DNA of 18,020 nt, taken from assembly GCA_002367305.1 (NCBI GenBank), contig DFBG01000142.1:6412-24431 (forward strand), in the 5' to 3' direction. Source of the DNA: Actinobacteria bacterium UBA3086. GTDB taxonomy: Bacteria; Actinomycetota; Coriobacteriia; Anaerosomatales; UBA3086. A model generated the notes under the pieces. It was not told the DNA's origin. It made no database searches and was given only the letters and a program-made list of their open reading frames with translations. Shown here in pieces: positions 14,590 through 18,020 of the stretch (position 1 is its first letter; each line of letters opens with the position of its first letter). A program made the position numbers and the translations under genes.

Positions 14590-15062
14590 GTTCACTCAAC
14601 ATTGCGATTCTCACCTGTAGCGATACGCGATCGCTCGATCAGGACACGGCGGGCGCTGCACTGGCGGCCCTATGTGCCGAGAACGGTTGGGCGGTCATCG
14701 ACCACCGAGTGGTTGCGGATGACCACGATGAGATCGCTCGTTCGCTTGAGTCTTTGGCAGATGATTCTGGTGCTGACGTGGTCCTCACGTGCGGCGGTAC
14801 CGGCTTCAGCACTCGTGACGTGACGCCTGAGGCCACGCAGGCTGTCTGCGACAGAATGGCACCCGGAATCGCAGAGGCGATGCGGATCGGCAGCCTTGCG
14901 GTCACGCGTCGAGCGATGCTCTCACGCGCGGCTTCCGGCCTCAGGGGCACGACACTGATCGTGAACCTGCCGGGAAGCCGGAAGGCTGCGACAGAGTGCT
15001 TCGGCTTCATCTCAGACCAGTTGGAGCATGCCCACGAGATGGTTGTGGGTGGCGGTCACTAG
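14586..15062 (+). CDS. mogA: molybdopterin adenylyltransferase (MogA/MoaB family)
   Basis: A 158-residue protein that adenylylates molybdopterin to prepare it for metal insertion by MoeA. Signatures: AILTCSDTRS near the start, TCGGTGFSTRDVTPEAT at about 68-84 and VNLPGSRKA at about 126-134. The size is that of MogA/MoaB (E. coli MoaB about 170, MogA about 195). The two are hard to separate by eye; the context with moeA and no other copy in the window favours the MogA reaction. It overlaps the MOSC stop and is the last gene of the operon; a large palindrome follows 25 bases later. Confidence 0.9.
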   Translation: MSSLNIAILTCSDTRSLDQDTAGAALAALCAENGWAVIDHRVVADDHDEIARSLESLADDSGADVVLTCGGTGFSTRDVTPEATQAVCDRMAPGIAEAMRIGSLAVTRRAMLSRAASGLRGTTLIVNLPGSRKAATECFGFISDQLEHAHEMVVGGGH

Positions 15063-15087
15063 TCGCACGAACATTGAACTGAGATAG

Positions 15088-15117
15088 AGAAAGGGCGCCG
15101 CATGCGGCGCCCTTTCT
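15088..15117. terminator. perfect-palindrome bidirectional terminator
   Basis: A perfect 30-bp palindrome: a 13-bp stem, AGAAAGGGCGCCG paired with CGGCGCCCTTTCT, closed by CATG. It lies between the 3' ends of mogA and the convergent SPFH gene, and the stem edges give CCCTTTCT on both strands. A T-run is short but symmetric, so it should serve both directions. Confidence 0.8.
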
Positions 15118-15138
15118 GCTATGTGACGCGTAGGAGGT

Positions 15139-16095
15139 CTACCTTGCGGGAGGCGGGGGTGTGGGTGACGGCTCAGGCGCACTGTCCGCCTTGAACAATT
15201 CGGCGATGCCGCCGATGCTGCCCATCACGCCGGCTACCTCCATGGGGAGGAAGACCTTGTTCGCCGGTCCCTCGGCAATCGCCTCCAGCGACTGCAGATA
15301 CTTGACGGCGATCAGGTCGTTCGTCGGCCTGCCTGCATGGATCGCACCGTACACCGACTCGATGGCGAGCGCTTCACCCTCGGCGACCGTGAGCTTCTGG
15401 TACTTGTCCGCTTCGGCCACGCGCTTGATCGCTTCTGCGCGACCCTCAGCCTCAAGAACCGCTGCCTGCTTGGACCCCTCTGCTCGCGTGATCTTTGCCT
15501 GCTTGTCACCCTCTGCCTCGAGGATGTCAGCCCTCTTGGTGCGCTCCGCCTTCATTTGACGGTGCATGGCCTCGGTCACGTCGACCGGCGGCTCGATGCG
15601 CTGCAACTCTACGCGGACGACACGCACTCCCCACTTGTCGGTGGCGTCGTCGAGAATCTGCCGGAGTGCGGCGTTGATCTTCTCGCGCGACGTCAGTGAC
15701 TCGTCGAGCTGCATCTCGCCGATAACGTTACGCAGGTTGGTCTGTGCGAGCTTCGTGGCCGCCATGTAGAAGTTGGCCACGTTGTACATCAGCTTCACCG
15801 GATCGGTCGCCTCGTAATACACGACGGCGTCGACCGTGACCACGACATTGTCCTTGGTGATGACCTCTTGCGGGGGGACGTCCACAACGTTCTCACGCAT
15901 GTCCACCTTGGAGAGTTTGTCAACGAACGGGATGATCAGGTGAAGACCTGACTCGTACGTGCGCTGGTACTTGCCCAGACGCTCGATGATCCCCTTCTCG
16001 TACGGGCGAACAATCCGGATCGCCGCGACCGCGTACACGAACAGCACGCCGATCAGGATGATACCGAAGAGTACTGCTCCGATTCCTTCTGCCAT
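15139..16095 (-). CDS. SPFH/band-7 membrane protein (stomatin/slipin-like)
   Basis: A 318-residue protein of the stomatin/prohibitin/flotillin superfamily, which forms membrane scaffolds and often guards membrane proteins or proteases. ATG 16095 is chosen because AGGAGG precedes it by a few bases; an upstream ATG at 16143 would add a charged stretch before the membrane helix. One membrane helix at about 6-28; then the SPFH domain (RPYEKGIIERLGKYQRTYESGLH..., VDVPPQEVITKDNV at about 71-84, VVRVELQRIEPP); then an Ala/Glu/Lys-rich coiled coil around 165-235; then a Pro-rich tail. Its gene follows nfeD by 63 bases, the classical pairing. Substrate is unknown. Confidence 0.93.
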   Translation of the reverse strand: MAEGIGAVLFGIILIGVLFVYAVAAIRIVRPYEKGIIERLGKYQRTYESGLHLIIPFVDKLSKVDMRENVVDVPPQEVITKDNVVVTVDAVVYYEATDPVKLMYNVANFYMAATKLAQTNLRNVIGEMQLDESLTSREKINAALRQILDDATDKWGVRVVRVELQRIEPPVDVTEAMHRQMKAERTKRADILEAEGDKQAKITRAEGSKQAAVLEAEGRAEAIKRVAEADKYQKLTVAEGEALAIESVYGAIHAGRPTNDLIAVKYLQSLEAIAEGPANKVFLPMEVAGVMGSIGGIAELFKADSAPEPSPTPPPPAR

Positions 16096-16158
16096 CTCAT
16101 TCCTCCTGTCTCGTCGGCGTTGCGACTCTCCCAAGGGAGTCACGCCACCGGCGCCTGC

Positions 16159-16602
16159 CTACTCCTGCGGGTCCACCATCAGGTGAGTACCCTCGACTGC
16201 GGTGACGGTCACCACGGTGCCAATGGGTACCAGTGCTTCCTTGCAGCTGTCGGCACGCCACTCTTCCCTGTCAACGCGAACCTTGCCCTTCGCGCTGTGC
16301 GGCGTGAGCTCCTCGATGACCACACCAGACATGCCGATCAGGCGGTCGACGCCCATCTTCACGGGAGGCTCGTGGGTGACCTTGTCCGAGAAGCGTCTGA
16401 GGAGTACCAGGCTCACGGTGGAGACCACGACGAATGTGACCCACTGCCAGCCCACGCTCACTCCCAGGAACTCGAGGAGTGCCGCTGCGGCTGCACCGAT
16501 TCCGAATGGCAGCATGAAGAATCCTGCGGTGAAGATCTCAGCCACGAGAAGAATCGCCGAGAGTGCCACCCAGACCCAGAACCAGATGTTGATATCGTCC
16601 AT
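16159..16602 (-). CDS. short NfeD family membrane protein
   Basis: A 147-residue NfeD1b-type protein without the N-terminal protease domain. ATG 16602 is chosen since AAGGAGG lies directly ahead, rather than ATG 16620. Three close hydrophobic segments at about 6-26, 28-49 and 53-70 are followed by an OB-fold domain from about 85 (LIGMSGVVIEELTPHSAKGKVRVDREEWRADS... GTVVTVTAVEGTHLMVDPQE). NfeD proteins work with SPFH partners such as the one encoded just downstream, probably in membrane-domain organisation or quality control; the exact job is unknown. Confidence 0.92.
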   Translation of the reverse strand: MDDINIWFWVWVALSAILLVAEIFTAGFFMLPFGIGAAAAALLEFLGVSVGWQWVTFVVVSTVSLVLLRRFSDKVTHEPPVKMGVDRLIGMSGVVIEELTPHSAKGKVRVDREEWRADSCKEALVPIGTVVTVTAVEGTHLMVDPQE

Positions 16603-16620
16603 GCCTGCCTCCTTGCCCAT

Positions 16621-16813
16621 GAAAAAGACACTAGATTTCTATATATATCCATATCTCATGTCGCCCAACCGAGTTTCTATCGGAATTCGGCCACGCGTCT
16701 CTTTGACTGTGCCCCATCGGGTTGATTGAGGGTATCTGGTTTGCGACGTGTCCGGTCGGCTATATACTACGTATTGTCGGTGTATTTTAGGTTATATCTG
16801 GGATGGAGCGCCC
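16621..16813. promoter_or_regulatory. divergent promoter region between nfeD and cysK
   Basis: An AT-rich gap of about 190 bases. On the minus strand TTGGGC, 17 bases, TATATA (within 16635-16675) could drive nfeD; this is weak. On the plus strand a better cysK promoter is listed separately. No gene is seen here. Confidence 0.5.
16741..16768 (+). promoter_or_regulatory. cysK-rrf2 promoter with possible overlapping operator
   Basis: TTGCGA (16741-16746), 16-base spacer, TATACT (16763-16768) fits a sigma-70-type promoter with a start near 16775. An inverted repeat ATAC-TAC-GTAT (16764-16774) overlaps the -10 and start, a plausible site for the Rrf2 repressor encoded downstream; a second GTAT lies at 16782-16785. 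The operator is a guess. Confidence 0.5.
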
Positions 16814-17764
16814 ATGAAGATCGACCCCACAGTGGTCGAAACGATCGGCGGCACTCCTTTGGTGCGACTGTCTCGCATGTCCGTCGATGGTGATGCGACT
16901 GTCTACCTGAAGTTGGAGTCGCGCAATCCGGGCGGCGCCGTGAAAGACCGCATCGCGCGCTCCATGATCGATGATGCGGAGGCGCGGGGTCTGATAGAGC
17001 CGGGTCGAACGGTGATCGTCGAGCCGACCTCGGGCAACACGGGGATCGCGCTTGCCATGATCGGTGCTGCTCGCGGATACCGGGTGATTCTGACCATGCC
17101 GGAGAGCATGTCCGTGGAGCGTAGACGACTTCTTGCAGCGTACGGAGCGGAACTTATTCTGACCCCAGGGAATACGGGCATGCAGGGTTCGGTCGATCGT
17201 GCGCACGAGCTGTTGGACTCCATTCCGGACGCGTTCATTCCCGGGCAGTTCACAAATCCCGCCAATCCGTTGGCGCACTACCGGACGACAGGCCCGGAGA
17301 TAGTGGGCGCGCTCGGCGGAGTACCCTCGGCCTTTGTGGCGGGGGTTGGCACCGGGGGAACCGTGTCTGGCGTCGGCCGGTATCTCAAGGAGCAGGATCC
17401 CGCCGTTCGAATCGTGGCGGTGGAGCCTGCGGAGTCCGCGATCATCTCGCAGCGGGTCAACGGCGAGAAGCTCACCCCCGGGCCGCACCTCATCCAAGGC
17501 ATCGGTGCGAATTTCATCCCCGACACACTCGATATCTCGGTGTTGGACGATGTGCAGACAGTCGTTGGCGAGGAGGCTATCGTCATGGCTCGTCGGCTTG
17601 CAGCGGAGGAGGGCATTCTGGCAGGCATATCGAGTGGAGCGAATGTGGTCGCAGCTCTTTGTTTGGCAGCAGAGGACGAGATGCGCGGTGGGACTATCGT
17701 GACCGTCGCTCCTTCGACCGGCGAACGATACCTCTCGACAGCGTTGTGGAAGGATCTCGCCTGA
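16814..17764 (+). CDS. cysK: cysteine synthase (O-acetylserine sulfhydrylase)
   Basis: A 316-residue PLP enzyme making cysteine from O-acetylserine and sulfide. ATG 16814 is the family start (MKIDPTVVETIGGTPLVRL); the frame stretches to 16748 but codes for an unlikely extension. PLP Lys44 lies in NPGGAVKDR (most relatives have SVKDR), the substrate loop TSGNTG at 72-77, the phosphate-binding GTGGT at 179-183 and GISSGAN near residue 276. The C-terminal STGERYLST is typical of CysK; CysM cannot be excluded. The stop overlaps the following Rrf2 regulator gene, as in cysteine-responsive cysK/CymR-type arrangements. Cysteine is also the sulfur source for cofactor and Fe-S biogenesis. Confidence 0.94.
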   Translation: MKIDPTVVETIGGTPLVRLSRMSVDGDATVYLKLESRNPGGAVKDRIARSMIDDAEARGLIEPGRTVIVEPTSGNTGIALAMIGAARGYRVILTMPESMSVERRRLLAAYGAELILTPGNTGMQGSVDRAHELLDSIPDAFIPGQFTNPANPLAHYRTTGPEIVGALGGVPSAFVAGVGTGGTVSGVGRYLKEQDPAVRIVAVEPAESAIISQRVNGEKLTPGPHLIQGIGANFIPDTLDISVLDDVQTVVGEEAIVMARRLAAEEGILAGISSGANVVAALCLAAEDEMRGGTIVTVAPSTGERYLSTALWKDLA

Positions 17765-18020
17765 TGCGTGTGACTCAGAGGCTCGATCAAGCGCTCCGCG
17801 CCCTGGTTGAGCTAGCGCGCCTGGAGAACGATCAGCGCATGGCTGTGTCGGGATTGTCGGAAAGGCTCGGTCTCTCCAAGCGTGTCCTTGAGCAACAGGT
17901 CACGGAACTGGCAAGGCACGGGCTGGTGGAGTGCCGACGCGGGCCACATGGGGGCTGTCGGCTCGCTCGACCTGCGGGGGAGATCACCGTTGCGCACGTG
18001 ATGCACCTGCTCGAAGGAGG
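17764..18020 (+). CDS. Rrf2 family transcriptional regulator, cut by the window end
   Basis: The first 85 residues are visible: the ATG overlaps the cysK TGA (TGATG), with GGAAGGAT ahead. A winged helix occupies about 5-70: MRVTQRLDQALRALVELA, helix-turn-helix at about 27-52 (MAVSGLSERLGLSKRVLEQQ), and the wing GPHGGCRLARPAGEITV, a close match to the IscR/CymR pattern GxxGGYxLAR. The C-terminus, where IscR-type members hold three cluster-binding Cys, is beyond the window, so Fe-S or cysteine (CymR) sensing cannot be decided; Cys57 and Cys65 in the wing are unusual. Operon context makes control of cysteine synthesis likely. Confidence 0.88.
   Translation, partial: MRVTQRLDQALRALVELARLENDQRMAVSGLSERLGLSKRVLEQQVTELARHGLVECRRGPHGGCRLARPAGEITVAHVMHLLEG

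Noticed and set aside
1..18020. CRISPR array, insertion sequence or other mobile element
   Set aside because: No regularly spaced repeats, transposase-like proteins, integrases or terminal inverted repeats are visible. Gene content is ordinary chromosomal metabolism.

Overview
The window comes from a GC-rich, anaerobic-type bacterium that decodes selenocysteine. Two genes carry an in-frame TGA at a known Sec/Cys catalytic position, each followed by a convincing SECIS hairpin. Tight overlaps between genes, GTG starts, a tungstate (Tup) transporter, a membrane-bound seleno-formate dehydrogenase and a cysK-Rrf2 pair would suit a strict or facultative anaerobe, perhaps an actinobacterium of the Coriobacteriia type. 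No rRNA or other marker is present, so the lineage is only a guess.

Layout. (1) 97-1214, plus strand: a secreted lipoprotein peroxiredoxin whose peroxidatic residue is Sec, then a lipoprotein thioredoxin-like protein with a CPFC site. A strong hairpin at 1259-1284 separates them from convergent genes. (2) 5944-1322, minus strand: a three-gene operon for formate dehydrogenase of the FDH-N/FDH-O type (Tat-exported Sec catalytic subunit, four-cluster ferredoxin subunit, cytochrome b subunit). (3) 5945-6434: a divergent control region. Its right part is a highly structured candidate leader RNA that can mask the ribosome binding site of tupA. (4) 6435-15062, plus strand: one long apparent operon of ten genes, most with overlapping start and stop codons: tupA-tupB-tupC, a MobA-FdhD fusion, moeA, a small CGLGCF protein, mobB, moaA, moaC, a MOSC protein and a MogA/MoaB protein. 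It ends at a 30-bp perfect palindrome. (5) 16602-15139, minus strand: a short NfeD protein and an SPFH (stomatin/slipin-like) protein. (6) 16814-18020, plus strand: a cysteine synthase gene and, overlapping it, the start of an Rrf2-family regulator cut by the window end.

How the parts fit. Formate dehydrogenase needs a bis-guanine-dinucleotide molybdopterin cofactor holding Mo or W, plus sulfuration by FdhD. The divergent operon supplies metal uptake (tungstate by family), pterin synthesis (MoaA, MoaC, MogA/MoaB), metal insertion (MoeA), nucleotide attachment (MobA, MobB) and FdhD. The enzyme is therefore probably a tungsten seleno-enzyme that oxidises formate outside the membrane. moaD, moaE and moeB are not here and must lie elsewhere. 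The Sec machinery (selA, selB, selC, selD) is also outside the window. The most interesting items are the Sec-peroxiredoxin with its CPFC partner, the MobA-FdhD fusion with an altered FdhD cysteine motif, and the candidate tupA leader RNA.
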